DNA from: Cellvibrionaceae bacterium
Lineage (GTDB): Bacteria; Pseudomonadota; Gammaproteobacteria; Pseudomonadales; Cellvibrionaceae
NCBI GenBank assembly: GCA_021151525.1
Contig: JAGKXD010000007.1
Span: 1-64,000 of the forward strand
Direction of reading: 5' to 3'
Length of the DNA: 64,000 bases
The position numbers were made by a program, and so were the translations under genes. Position 1 is the stretch's first letter, and every line of letters begins with the position of its first letter. Below, piece after piece: positions 23,733 to 32,725 of this stretch. The notes below the pieces were generated by a model. That model worked only from the letters and a program-made list of their open reading frames with translations. It did not search any database and was not told the DNA's origin.

Positions 23733-26687
23733 TCACAAAGGTGTTACCAATGTACCTGAGCTTGGCCCTAGCCAAGCGCTGTCGGGGCGCCAGGTTTTGG
23801 CCCAGTCGGGTAGGGCTGCGGCGGGCATGGGTTTGGCGATACCGTAGCCTTGGGCGAGTTCGCAGCCCATCGCCAAAAGAATTTCGCCGTGAGCTATGGT
23901 TTCCACACCTTCGGCTAATACGGTGCGATGGAAGGCGGTCGCCAGCCCGACGATGCCCTTGATAATGGCGAGGTCGTCGGTGTCCTCTAGCATGTCGCGT
24001 ACAAAACTTTGGTCGATCTTGAGCATTTGCGCAGGCAGGCGTTTGAGGTAGGCAAGGGAGGAGTAGCCGGTGCCGAAATCATCTAAAGCGAAGCTTACGC
24101 CCAGAACTTTGCAGGCATTGATCACGGCAGAGACTTGGTTGATATCCTCCAGCGCGCTGGTTTCAAGAATTTCAAGTTCGAGGTTGCGAGGGTTGGCCGC
24201 GGGGTGACGGTGTAAAAGCTCTTCTAACCGTTCTGCGAAGTTGCTTTGCTGCAATTGGATTGCGCCTATGTTAACGCTGACGGGAATGTCTAAGCCCATG
24301 ACCTCCCACTCAATCATCTGATCAAGTGCGGTTTCAATGACCCACTCTCCCAGCTCAATACTGAGCAAATGGTTTTCAATCACGGGCAGAAATGCGGCGG
24401 GTGGTAGCAGCCCGTATTGGGGGTGTTGCCAGCGAATTAAGGCTTCTGCGCCGATGATTTTGCCCGTGCGCATATGCACTTTGGGCTGGTAATAAAGCAC
24501 AAATTCTTTGTTGTAGAGTGCGGAGCGAATGTGTTCAAGGGTTTCGCGTTGGTGTTTAACGGCAACGTCTTTGGCGATATCAAACAGGTGATAGCAGTTC
24601 TTGCCTGCTTGCTTAGCAACGTACATGGCTTGGTCGGCGTGGCGCAGCAATTGGTCTGCATCTGAGCCGTCTTGAGGGTAGAGGGTTACGCCTATACTGG
24701 CCGACACTTCTAGGGCTAAATCATCAACTTGCACGGGCTTTGCCGCCGCTTGTAGCAGGCGTTTTAGGAGTGGTTCGCACTCGGAGGTGTGATGCAAATC
24801 AGTGAGCACCACAACGAACTCATCGCCCCCAATACGCGCCAGCGTATCGCCTTCGCGCAGGGCATTTTTCATTTGTTGTGCAAGGCTAATTAGCAACTTA
24901 TCGCCGACAGCATGGCCGTATTTGTCATTAACGGCTTTGAACCCATCTAAATCTAAAAAGGCGACCGCCATGATGAGTTCGCTGCGTTGGGTGCGAGTCA
25001 TGGCTTGCTGTAAACGGTCGGCCAGCAGCACGCGGTTGGGTAACTGGGTCAAGGCATCGTAGTGGGCGATGTTTTCTAGGGCGCGATTGGTATATTCGAG
25101 TTCGCGGTTGGCGTATTCGAGTGCGAGCTGGGCGACTTTTTGGTCGCTAATATCTTGGAAAACCCCGTTCAGGATTGCGGGGCGGCCATTTTCTAAGGTG
25201 ACAGTACAAATTGCCCGAACATCTATTTTCCGGCCTTTGTGGGTGAGCATTTCCAGCTCTGTATCAAAACTCTCGCCCTTGGTAATGGCGTCCTGTAACG
25301 CGTTGGCGAATACCGGCTGGGAGTTGGGTAATAAATATTCCAACACGGATTCTAGCGTTGGCTGGATTTCGTCTTGCGTAGCGTCTAGCAGCTTGAATAG
25401 TTGATCTGTCCAGAAGAGCTTTTGGGTTGCGATGTTCCACTGCCAGCCGCCAATTTGGGCCACATATTGAGATACATTGAGAAGTTCAGTGCTGGTGCGT
25501 AAGGCTTGCTCAGCGTTGTGTCGCTCGGTGAGATCGATGGCGGTACAGCCCAAAAAGCGCTGGCCATCGGCATTGCTAAACAAAAACTTTACGGTGAGCC
25601 AGTGACGCATGCCCGTGGGGGTGGGCACGTTTTCGAAGGCTTCCGTTTGCTGGCCGGAGGCAAAAATGGACATGTCGTGGTCATGTAGTTTTTGGGCAAT
25701 TTTGGCCGGCCAATGATCAAAAACAGTCGTGCCGAGAATGTCGCCCGGCTTCATCTGGAAAATGCGTTCAAACGTGGTGTTGATATACACAAACTGCCCG
25801 GCCTCATTTTTGATAAAGGCCAATGCTGGGGATTTTTCCATAAAGGCGCGGAAGCGCGATTCGCTGGCGTTGAGTGCCAGCTCGACTTGCTTACGCTCGG
25901 TGATATTTTGAGAGGTGCCCACCATGCCAATGGGTTGGTCGTTCTCGTCAAAGAGTGTCACGCTACGGGCTTCAATCCAGCGAATGCTGCCATCGGGCAT
26001 GAGCAGGCGAAAATCATAGTGGCTGCCACCTTTTCCGCGCAGGCTTTGGGCGTGGCGGGCGACCAGCATGGCGGTGTCTTGCGGGTGCACCATGGACATA
26101 AATTCTTCGAAGCTGGGAAATCCAAGCGCGGGGTCGCGGCCCACGATATGAAACCATTCCAGCGAGGCAGAACCTTGTCGAGAGCGCAAATCTAGCTCCC
26201 AGCTGCCCAAGAGCGCACGCGCCTGAGCTTCAGCAAGGTGCGCCTCACTCAATGCCAGAGCGGCTTCTGCTTCTTTGCGGGAGGTGATATCGGTACTGGT
26301 GCCAAGCCATTGCACAACGCTGCCTTGGGTATCGCGCAAGGCACTTGCACGGGCGATATGCCAGCGATAGCTGCCATCGGCGCGACGCAAGCGAAAATCC
26401 ATTTCATAGTCCTCGCCAGAGGCTAGGGCGTGCATCCAGCGCTGCATGGCTTCAGGTAAATCTTCAGGGTGTACTAAATCGACCCAGCTAGAGCCCAGCA
26501 TCTCCTCAAAACGGCGTCCGAAATAATCGGTTACCTGTTGGTTAACGTAGTCCAGCGCGCCATCTGGCCGAGCAGTCCAGATCTGTTGCGGAATATTGGC
26601 AATCAATCGATGAAAGTGCATTTCATCGTGCTCTGGCTCGGCATCTTGGGCGCGGCTAGTAAGCAGTGAATCCTGTTTACTCATCAT
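23733..26687 (-). CDS. PAS-rich diguanylate cyclase/phosphodiesterase (GGDEF-EAL)
   Basis: Four PAS-type sensor domains (about 21-135, 150-268, 273-392 and 400-518) precede a GGDEF domain (about 535-700) and an EAL domain (about 710-965). The GGDEF motif is intact at 620-624, with an RxxD inhibitory site (612-615) five residues before it. The EAL side has EAL (748-750), DDFGTGYSSL, LKIDQSF and EGVET, as in active phosphodiesterases. The protein could make or break cyclic di-GMP depending on signal. No membrane segment is seen, so it is cytoplasmic. It is divergent from the HD-GYP gene. Confidence 0.93.
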   Translation of the reverse strand: MMSKQDSLLTSRAQDAEPEHDEMHFHRLIANIPQQIWTARPDGALDYVNQQVTDYFGRRFEEMLGSSWVDLVHPEDLPEAMQRWMHALASGEDYEMDFRLRRADGSYRWHIARASALRDTQGSVVQWLGTSTDITSRKEAEAALALSEAHLAEAQARALLGSWELDLRSRQGSASLEWFHIVGRDPALGFPSFEEFMSMVHPQDTAMLVARHAQSLRGKGGSHYDFRLLMPDGSIRWIEARSVTLFDENDQPIGMVGTSQNITERKQVELALNASESRFRAFMEKSPALAFIKNEAGQFVYINTTFERIFQMKPGDILGTTVFDHWPAKIAQKLHDHDMSIFASGQQTEAFENVPTPTGMRHWLTVKFLFSNADGQRFLGCTAIDLTERHNAEQALRTSTELLNVSQYVAQIGGWQWNIATQKLFWTDQLFKLLDATQDEIQPTLESVLEYLLPNSQPVFANALQDAITKGESFDTELEMLTHKGRKIDVRAICTVTLENGRPAILNGVFQDISDQKVAQLALEYANRELEYTNRALENIAHYDALTQLPNRVLLADRLQQAMTRTQRSELIMAVAFLDLDGFKAVNDKYGHAVGDKLLISLAQQMKNALREGDTLARIGGDEFVVVLTDLHHTSECEPLLKRLLQAAAKPVQVDDLALEVSASIGVTLYPQDGSDADQLLRHADQAMYVAKQAGKNCYHLFDIAKDVAVKHQRETLEHIRSALYNKEFVLYYQPKVHMRTGKIIGAEALIRWQHPQYGLLPPAAFLPVIENHLLSIELGEWVIETALDQMIEWEVMGLDIPVSVNIGAIQLQQSNFAERLEELLHRHPAANPRNLELEILETSALEDINQVSAVINACKVLGVSFALDDFGTGYSSLAYLKRLPAQMLKIDQSFVRDMLEDTDDLAIIKGIVGLATAFHRTVLAEGVETIAHGEILLAMGCELAQGYGIAKPMPAAALPDWAKTWRPDSAWLGPSSGTLVTPL

Positions 26688-26904
26688 TATTCATTAAAGT
26701 GGAAGCCTGAAAACGTATGGGTGTGGTAGCCGAGCTTGGCCGCTACTGAATCCTGAACTTGAAGTGTAGCCAAAAAAAATCTGTACGCTGATTCGCTTAC
26801 ACTTTTTCACAGGACTTTATGTTTTCTCATTGAGCGTGCGGGTGGCGCAAACAGGCTTATTGAGCAACACTTTGTGGGGTAATTCAGCGCTAAGAGGCCA
26901 CTGA

Positions 26905-28263
26905 GTGCAGCACTTAAAACTTTCAGAATTGATGAGCTCGCTCAGTTACGCCTTGGATATTACCGAGGGGCAGCCGCCCGGGCACTGCATTCGCTGCTGT
27001 TGGATTGGCATGAATATCGGCCAGCAAATCGGTTTGCCAGACGATCAGCTCTGGGAGCTTTACTACGTGCTCCTGCTCAAAGACCTCGGTTGCAGCAGCA
27101 ACGCATCGCGCATTTGCGAGCTTTATTTAACCGACGATCTCTCGTTTAAGCGCGATTTCAAATGGGTGGATGGCAGCTTGCCGCAGGTATTGCGTTTTGT
27201 GTTGCGCCATACCGGGAGTTCGGCGGGGATACTGTCGCGCTTTCGCGCCTTATCGGATATTTTTGCCCATGGCGATGAGATTGCCCAAGAATTGATTCAC
27301 ACCCGTTGTACCCGCGGTGCCGATATCGCCCGCCGCCTGCGCTTTAACGAGCCAGTCGCCTTGGGGGTGCATTCGCTGGACGAGCATTGGGATGGTCATG
27401 GTCGCCCGGAAGGATTAACTGGCGATCAAATTCCCATCTATTCACGCATAGCCTTACTGGCGCAAGTTATCGATATTATGAATTCTTCTGGCGGCGCTGA
27501 AGGTGCGCTTGCTGAGGTGAAGGCGCGCGCGGGCAGCTGGTTTGATCCCGAGTTGGTAAATGCGTTCGTGGTGCTGGCGGCAGACCCGAGCTTTTGGGAA
27601 ATCCTCAATTCGCCTCATGTTGATCAAACAATTTTGGGCTTGGAGCCGGGTGATTTTGAGAAGGAGCTGGATGAAGATTTCTTTGACGATGTTGCCGAGG
27701 CCTTTGGGCAGGTGGTCGATGCCAAAAGCCCTTACACTTCCGGCCACAGCGCACGCGTGGGCTTGTACACGTCGTTATTGGCGGAGGATTTAGGGATTAG
27801 CGAGACGCGCCAGCGCTGGCTGAAGCGCGGTGCGCTGCTACATGATGTCGGCAAGTTGGGCGTAAGCAACACGATTCTAGATAAGCCGGGAAAGCTGACC
27901 GATGTTGAGTACGAGCTAGTAAAAATGCACGCGGTTTACACTGGCAGAATTCTGGAGCGCGTGCACGCCTTTGACGAGTTGGCGCGAGTCTCGGCGGCGC
28001 ACCATGAGCGATTAGATGGTAAAGGCTATCCACTCGGTTTAACGGCAGAGCACATTACGCTGGAAACCCGCATTATCACCACCGCCGATATCTTTGATGC
28101 CATCACCGCCGAGCGTCCTTATCGCGGCGCTATGCCGGTGGAGAAAACCCTCGCCATTATGAAAGACTCGGTGGGCACGGCAATTGACCCGCGCTGCTTT
28201 GAGAGCTTGCGGCAATTGATTGATCGGCATCCTGAATTCTTTCCTGGTGCGATAAATGGTTAG
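26905..28263 (+). CDS. HD-GYP domain phosphodiesterase with degenerate N-terminal copy
   Basis: Residues 260-440 form an HD-GYP domain with LLHDVGKLGV (His313, Asp314) and HHERLDGKGYP (366-376), as in active cyclic di-GMP phosphodiesterases. The first half looks like a second, decayed HD-GYP unit: LYYVLLLKDLGCSS lacks the HD pair but EHWDGHGRPEGL (159-170) keeps the GYP-loop shape. The start is a GTG with AAGAGG upstream; MSSLSYALD at 26935 is a less likely alternative. It faces away from the GGDEF-EAL gene, 217 bp apart, so the two may share control. Confidence 0.92.
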   Translation: MQHLKLSELMSSLSYALDITEGQPPGHCIRCCWIGMNIGQQIGLPDDQLWELYYVLLLKDLGCSSNASRICELYLTDDLSFKRDFKWVDGSLPQVLRFVLRHTGSSAGILSRFRALSDIFAHGDEIAQELIHTRCTRGADIARRLRFNEPVALGVHSLDEHWDGHGRPEGLTGDQIPIYSRIALLAQVIDIMNSSGGAEGALAEVKARAGSWFDPELVNAFVVLAADPSFWEILNSPHVDQTILGLEPGDFEKELDEDFFDDVAEAFGQVVDAKSPYTSGHSARVGLYTSLLAEDLGISETRQRWLKRGALLHDVGKLGVSNTILDKPGKLTDVEYELVKMHAVYTGRILERVHAFDELARVSAAHHERLDGKGYPLGLTAEHITLETRIITTADIFDAITAERPYRGAMPVEKTLAIMKDSVGTAIDPRCFESLRQLIDRHPEFFPGAING

Positions 28264-28389
28264 GCATAAACAAAAAGCGTGATCTGTGTCATGTTTTTGA
28301 TTTGGGTGTTATTATGCATAGGTCGATTTTTCTATAAAAAGCGATTTTTAATAACCATTTTTAATCATTAAGGTAAAGGATTGGGTTTC

Positions 28390-28941
28390 ATGAAAAATAT
28401 ACTGAGTCTTTCTGCGTTGCTGATTTCGTTATTTACATCAGCGATCGCAAACGCAACACCTGTAGAAGGCTTGTCGTCTGCAAGTTATTCACAAAGCGGC
28501 GAATGGAATGGGTTTAGCGCTGAGTCAGCTTTTAATGGCGGCGGTTGGAATTCCGGCAACTGGGGCACCCAATGGGTGCAAGTTGATATGGGCAGCGTTC
28601 AAACAATTGACTGGGTTAGTTTTGTTACAGGCCAGTTGCCGAACGATGTTACCTGGCAAAATATTTATATTTCCGATAGCGCCATTGGTGACAGCTGGAG
28701 CAGTTTGACTGCTGTAGCATCGCGCAGTGGTTTCACCGTGAGCGGTACTTTCTTGCAATTAGATTTTGCGCCAACCGCTGGTCGTTTCTTGGAAATTGTT
28801 GCGAATGCAGGTGGTAGCTGGACTGCGTTAAACGACATTAAAGCAGGTAGCTCTACCTCTGTACCAGAGCCTGCGGCGTTTGCCTTGTTGGGCATTGGTT
28901 TGTTTGGTTTTGTTGCTGCGCGCCGTCGCAAGCAAGCATAA
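28390..28941 (+). CDS. PEP-CTERM sorted protein with discoidin-like domain
   Basis: The 183-residue product has a signal peptide (MKNILSLSALLISLFTSAIA). It ends with the full PEP-CTERM signal: VPEPAAF, a hydrophobic span and ARRRKQA. This tail is cut by an exosortase in the inner membrane during export. The middle resembles an F5/8 type C (discoidin) fold, with SAESAFNGGGW, WVQVDMGSVQTIDWVSF and GRFLEIV, which often binds sugars. The start is the ATG at 28390 after AAAGGA. No exosortase is in this window. A surface or matrix role is likely but unproven. Confidence 0.88.
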   Translation: MKNILSLSALLISLFTSAIANATPVEGLSSASYSQSGEWNGFSAESAFNGGGWNSGNWGTQWVQVDMGSVQTIDWVSFVTGQLPNDVTWQNIYISDSAIGDSWSSLTAVASRSGFTVSGTFLQLDFAPTAGRFLEIVANAGGSWTALNDIKAGSSTSVPEPAAFALLGIGLFGFVAARRRKQA

Positions 28942-29106
28942 GCCTTATCTGCTAAACCCTATTTCTATCGGGGAGAGTCGCATCTCTCTTCGGTAGAGAT
29001 TTCAACCTATCTATTAACAATAAGCGTTTGTTATAGCTCTGTTCCCTGCGCTCTTGGTAGAATCGCAACCTTCGTGTGATTTATATTTTTCTCAAGAGTT
29101 TTCTGC

Positions 29107-30462
29107 GTGCAATCATCCCCTTTACCCTTTGAGCGCCGAGTCGTTATGTCGCTCGCCGCGCTCTACACCTTTCGTATGTTCGGCCTGTTTTTATTGTTGC
29201 CGGTGTTGGCGCTTTATGGCACGCAATACGAAGGCCACGCGCCGTTTTTGTTGGGCGTTGCCTTGGGCGCTTATGGCGCGAGCCAAGCTTTTTTGCAGAT
29301 TCCCTTTGGCATTTTGTCGGATCGCATAGGGCGTAAACCGATTATTTTAATTGGCCTGATTGTGTTCATTATAGGCAGCGTGATTGCGGCGCAAGCGACC
29401 AGCGTTTACGGCTTGATTCTTGGCCGCTTCTTGCAGGGCGGTGGCGCAATTTCCGGCGTGGTTATGGCGCTGCTGACCGATTTAACCTCTGACGAAAGCC
29501 GCACCAAAGCTATGGCGACTATTGGTGCCTCGATTGGTATTTCTTTTTCTGTTGCTATGACAGTTGGCCCGCTGGTGGCGAACTGGGGCGGTGTAGGTGC
29601 AATTTTCTGGATTACCGCGGCCTTAGGTGTGATTGGTATTGTTATTCTGTTCGCGCTGATTCCAGCCGTAAAACAAGCGCCGCAACCCAAGCGCGAAGCC
29701 TTGCCCGCACCAGAATTATTTTGGAAAACCTTTAAAAACCCCGAATTGCTGCGCTTAAACGTGGGGATTTTTGCCCTGCATTTTGTGTTGATGGCGAACT
29801 TTATGGTGCTGCCACAAATTCTTGAACAGCAGCTACATATCCAGCGCAATCACCACGGCATGCTCTATTTCCCCATGTTGGTTATCGCCTTTGCGATCAT
29901 GCTGCCGTTTGTGATCATCGCGGAAAAACGCCGCAAAATTAAGCCGGTTTTCCTTGGTGCTATCGGCTTGTTAGCGCTAATGGAATTGGTGCTCATGGTT
30001 GCCCCGCCGAATCTGTTTTTCACTATTGCTGCAATTTTCTTTTTCTTCGTCGCATTCAATGTGTTGGAAGCAACCTTGCCCTCTATGGTCAGCAAAATTG
30101 CGCCTGCGGGCTCAAAAGGTACGGCGACTGGTATTTACGCCACCAGCCAAGTAATTGGGGTTTCTGCTGGCGGAGCTGTAGGTGGATTTTTGTTGCAGCA
30201 TCACGGCATGGTTGCGGTGCTGGGGTTGGGTGCAGCTTTTACGCTTGTATGGCTAGCGGTTGCTTGGTCGATGAAACCGCCACGCTTCCTCGCCAGCGTG
30301 CTTATTCCCTTGCGTCACCACAATGGCGATGAAATAGCCGCAAAATTGCGCGCTGTAAGCGGCGTGGCAGAAGTGGTGATTGTTGCATCTGAAAACACTG
30401 CTTACCTCAAGGTTGACCAGCAGTTGGTTGATCGTAAGGCCCTGCAAGCTATTGTTGATTGA
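29107..30462 (+). CDS. yajR: YajR-like MFS transporter
   Basis: This 451-residue major facilitator protein has 12 membrane segments in the first 395 residues, including motif A GILSDRIGRKP. The C-terminal domain of about 55 residues resembles the ferredoxin-like (YAM) domain of E. coli YajR (HHNGDEIAAKLRAVSGVAEV). The N-terminal FERRVVMSLAALYTFRMFG matches the YajR start region, so I keep the GTG at 29107 over the ATG at 29146. The substrate is unknown. It stands alone; a strong inverted repeat follows and may act as its terminator. Confidence 0.85.
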   Translation: MQSSPLPFERRVVMSLAALYTFRMFGLFLLLPVLALYGTQYEGHAPFLLGVALGAYGASQAFLQIPFGILSDRIGRKPIILIGLIVFIIGSVIAAQATSVYGLILGRFLQGGGAISGVVMALLTDLTSDESRTKAMATIGASIGISFSVAMTVGPLVANWGGVGAIFWITAALGVIGIVILFALIPAVKQAPQPKREALPAPELFWKTFKNPELLRLNVGIFALHFVLMANFMVLPQILEQQLHIQRNHHGMLYFPMLVIAFAIMLPFVIIAEKRRKIKPVFLGAIGLLALMELVLMVAPPNLFFTIAAIFFFFVAFNVLEATLPSMVSKIAPAGSKGTATGIYATSQVIGVSAGGAVGGFLLQHHGMVAVLGLGAAFTLVWLAVAWSMKPPRFLASVLIPLRHHNGDEIAAKLRAVSGVAEVVIVASENTAYLKVDQQLVDRKALQAIVD

Positions 30463-30469
30463 GCGCTTG

Positions 30470-30518
30470 AACCCCCACCCAACCTCCCCCTTGAAAAGGG
30501 GGAGGTTGGGTGGGGGTT
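30470..30518. repeat. Perfect 23-bp inverted repeat after yajR
   Basis: Positions 30470-30492 (AACCCCCACCCAACCTCCCC and three more bases) pair perfectly with 30496-30518 across a GAA loop. This G/C-run hairpin belongs to a type of palindromic repeat seen between genes in many proteobacteria. It starts 8 bp after the yajR stop and could end transcription or protect the 3' end. Another 6-bp stem, GGCTTC with GAAGCC, lies at 30611-30629 in the rest of the gap before ssb. Confidence 0.85.
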
Positions 30519-30707
30519 AACTAAGTTACATCTCACATCATTAACCAAAATCGTATAAGCCTTTTTTCAGGAGATTTGATAGAGTACCCCGGCTTTTAAA
30601 AAGAGCACCCGGCTTCACCAAACGAAGCCCAAATAACCCCGAATGTCGCCTGATAATAAATCGTGAGGGCGATTGCACCAGCAAACAAAGAACACTAGGA
30701 GCGCTCC

Positions 30708-31277
30708 ATGGCACGTGGTATCAACAAAGTCATCATCATCGGCAACATCGGCCAAGATCCAGAAGTTAAATACATGCCTTCCGGCGGCGCTGTGACTAAC
30801 GTCAGCATCGCAACTTCAGAAACCTGGAAAGACAAAAATACCGGCCAACCACAAGAGCGTACCGAATGGCACCGCGTAGTATTTTTCAATCGCTTGGGTG
30901 AAATCGCTGGCGAATATTTGAAAAAAGGCAGCAAGGTTTATATCGAAGGTTCTCTGCGCACTCGCAAATGGCAGGCGCAAGATGGCTCAGATCGCTACAC
31001 CACAGAAATCGTTGCTAACGAAATGCAAATGCTCGATGGTCGCAGCGATAACCAAGGCGGTGGTTACAATCAAGGTGGCGGCTTTGGCCAAGGCAACAAC
31101 TTCAACCAAGATCAACAATACGCACCGCAAGGTGGTGGCTATCAAGGCGGCGGTGCTCCAGCTCCGCAACAGAATCGCCCACAACAAGGCGGCGGTTTCG
31201 GTGGCCAAGCGCCAGCGCACAGCGCTCCGCAACAACCTGCTGGTTTTGATTCATTTGATGATGATATTCCGTTCTGA
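30708..31277 (+). CDS. ssb: Single-stranded DNA-binding protein
   Basis: SSB coats single-stranded DNA in replication and repair and recruits partners through its C-terminal tip. The OB fold covers about residues 1-110 (INKVIIIGNIGQDPEVKYM, WHRVVFF). It is followed by a glycine- and glutamine-rich disordered linker and the conserved acidic tip DDDIPF. The 189-residue length is typical. The start has an AGGAGCG ribosome binding site. A terminator follows. In many gammaproteobacteria ssb lies beside uvrA; here the two are 9 kb apart. Confidence 0.97.
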   Translation: MARGINKVIIIGNIGQDPEVKYMPSGGAVTNVSIATSETWKDKNTGQPQERTEWHRVVFFNRLGEIAGEYLKKGSKVYIEGSLRTRKWQAQDGSDRYTTEIVANEMQMLDGRSDNQGGGYNQGGGFGQGNNFNQDQQYAPQGGGYQGGGAPAPQQNRPQQGGGFGGQAPAHSAPQQPAGFDSFDDDIPF

Positions 31278-31303
31278 TATTCGGCATTTAACGTGTTAAT
31301 CTC

Positions 31304-31332
31304 AAAGCCCCGCACTTGTGGGGCTTTTTCTT
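31304..31332 (+). terminator. Terminator after ssb
   Basis: AAAGCCCC (31304-31311) pairs with GGGGCTTT (31320-31327) and is followed by TTCTTTTT, 27 bp after the ssb stop. Confidence 0.85.
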
Positions 31333-31399
31333 TTTGCAGCAATCCTTAACAATAATTCACGGTAGGCGTGGCTCACCAACATAAGAGTGATAAGGCGGC

Positions 31400-32566
31400 A
31401 TGCGGGATTTTTACAACAAAGCGTTAATGGGATTTTTGGGTTTGCTGCTGGCGAGCTGCCTGGTGGGTTACCTGTGTTTTGAGCGCACCTTTCTCAGTGT
31501 TGCGCTCTTGCCGTCGGATACCAGCAGTTTGCCTTGGCATTCCGAACTCAACACTGATGTACCTCAGGGCGGCGCATCTACGATTAAAGTTGATGACGAT
31601 AAATTCAGTTTGAGCTTTGATTTCGTCCTTTCACATCAAGCTCAATATCCCACGGCGACGCTTGAGATGCGCTTTAATCCGCGCAAGGGCAAGCCTGAGT
31701 TGGTTGATTTGTCGCGCTACGATCACCTGTCATTCAGTGCGAAATGTGCACCCGCTAATATCCTTATGTTTGCTGCGTTTACCTTTGAAGAAAAAGTGTC
31801 TATTCCTGCAGATCCTTTGACCTATCGTGCGCCATCCACCTATTTTTCCTGCAGTGAAAACTGGAGCCGAATTGAGTTGGATTTAACGCGTTTGGAAACG
31901 CCCCAGTGGTGGTTTGATATGTTCAAACTGGAGCTTTATAAAAAAGAATACAAGCTCGATAAGGTCTCCAAAATTACTTTTGGCAGCAGCTACCAAAGCC
32001 CGTTTGATGTTAATGCCAAGGTGCAAGTACAAGAGATTGTGTTGAGTGGCCGCGATTGGTTTTATTCATATTTGTTGGGTGGGTTTTTGTTGCTGGTGTG
32101 GGGCGGTTATGGCTTTTGGTTTTTCCGCCAACACACCAATGCGGTGGTGGGTGACCTGCGCGATAAAATGCAGCGCGACCGCCCCTTAGTTGCCTACCAA
32201 CAACTCACGGTTGAGCCGCACAGGGATAAAGACAAGAGTGCAATTCTGCATTTTATGGCGACCAATTACTCCAATGCTGAGTTGAGTCTGGAATCTATGG
32301 CGGCCAGCATTGCCGTGAGTCGCACCAAGATTAACGATATCCTCAAAGCCGAGTTGGGTTTCACTTTTACCGGCTACCTCAACAAGCTTCGCCTCACTGA
32401 AGCGGCGCGTCTTCTGGCTGAAAAAGAGGACGCGAACATCGCTGAGATTGCTTACTCAGTCGGCTACAAAAATGTTTCCTACTTCAACAAACTCTTCAAG
32501 GAAGAATACAACTGCACGCCCAAAACCTTTAAGGCGCTGTGTGATCGCACTCCCGATAATGGTTAG
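31400..32566 (+). CDS. Membrane-anchored AraC-family regulator
   Basis: The 388-residue protein has membrane segments near 9-26 and 221-242 and an AraC-type double helix-turn-helix at 278-380 (ESMAASIAVSRTKINDILKA and IAEIAYSVGYKNVSYFNKLF). The part between the membrane segments (about 30-218) would face the periplasm. It is beta-rich in character and could be a ligand-sensing jelly roll. This layout allows direct coupling of an outside signal to DNA. It lies just before the GH5, GH39 and GH43 genes in the same direction, so it probably controls them. No known operator was identified. Confidence 0.85.
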   Translation: MRDFYNKALMGFLGLLLASCLVGYLCFERTFLSVALLPSDTSSLPWHSELNTDVPQGGASTIKVDDDKFSLSFDFVLSHQAQYPTATLEMRFNPRKGKPELVDLSRYDHLSFSAKCAPANILMFAAFTFEEKVSIPADPLTYRAPSTYFSCSENWSRIELDLTRLETPQWWFDMFKLELYKKEYKLDKVSKITFGSSYQSPFDVNAKVQVQEIVLSGRDWFYSYLLGGFLLLVWGGYGFWFFRQHTNAVVGDLRDKMQRDRPLVAYQQLTVEPHRDKDKSAILHFMATNYSNAELSLESMAASIAVSRTKINDILKAELGFTFTGYLNKLRLTEAARLLAEKEDANIAEIAYSVGYKNVSYFNKLFKEEYNCTPKTFKALCDRTPDNG

Positions 32567-32725
32567 TAGACTTCAACTAAAACGAAAAAAACTTCAACTT
32601 TTTGCAATTTGATAAGCTTTTTCGCAAAAGCATTACAGGTAAATCCTTGTTTTACATAGGCTGCGAACAATCACCCAGCGTTGGTGAGTTTTCGATCAGC
32701 ACTAGCTCAAACACAGAGATTTATC

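Noticed and set aside
25692..26195. Plus-strand ORF of 167 codons opposite the PAS domains
   Set aside because: Shadow of the GGDEF-EAL gene; composition follows the opposite strand.
26762..26804. AAGTGTA and TACACTT repeat between the GGDEF-EAL and HD-GYP genes
   Set aside because: Arms are only 7 bases and 29 bases apart; could be chance, so not reported as an operator.
28982..29000. ATCTCT/AGAGAT hairpin after the PEP-CTERM gene as a terminator
   Set aside because: Only six base pairs and no proper T tract; too weak to call.
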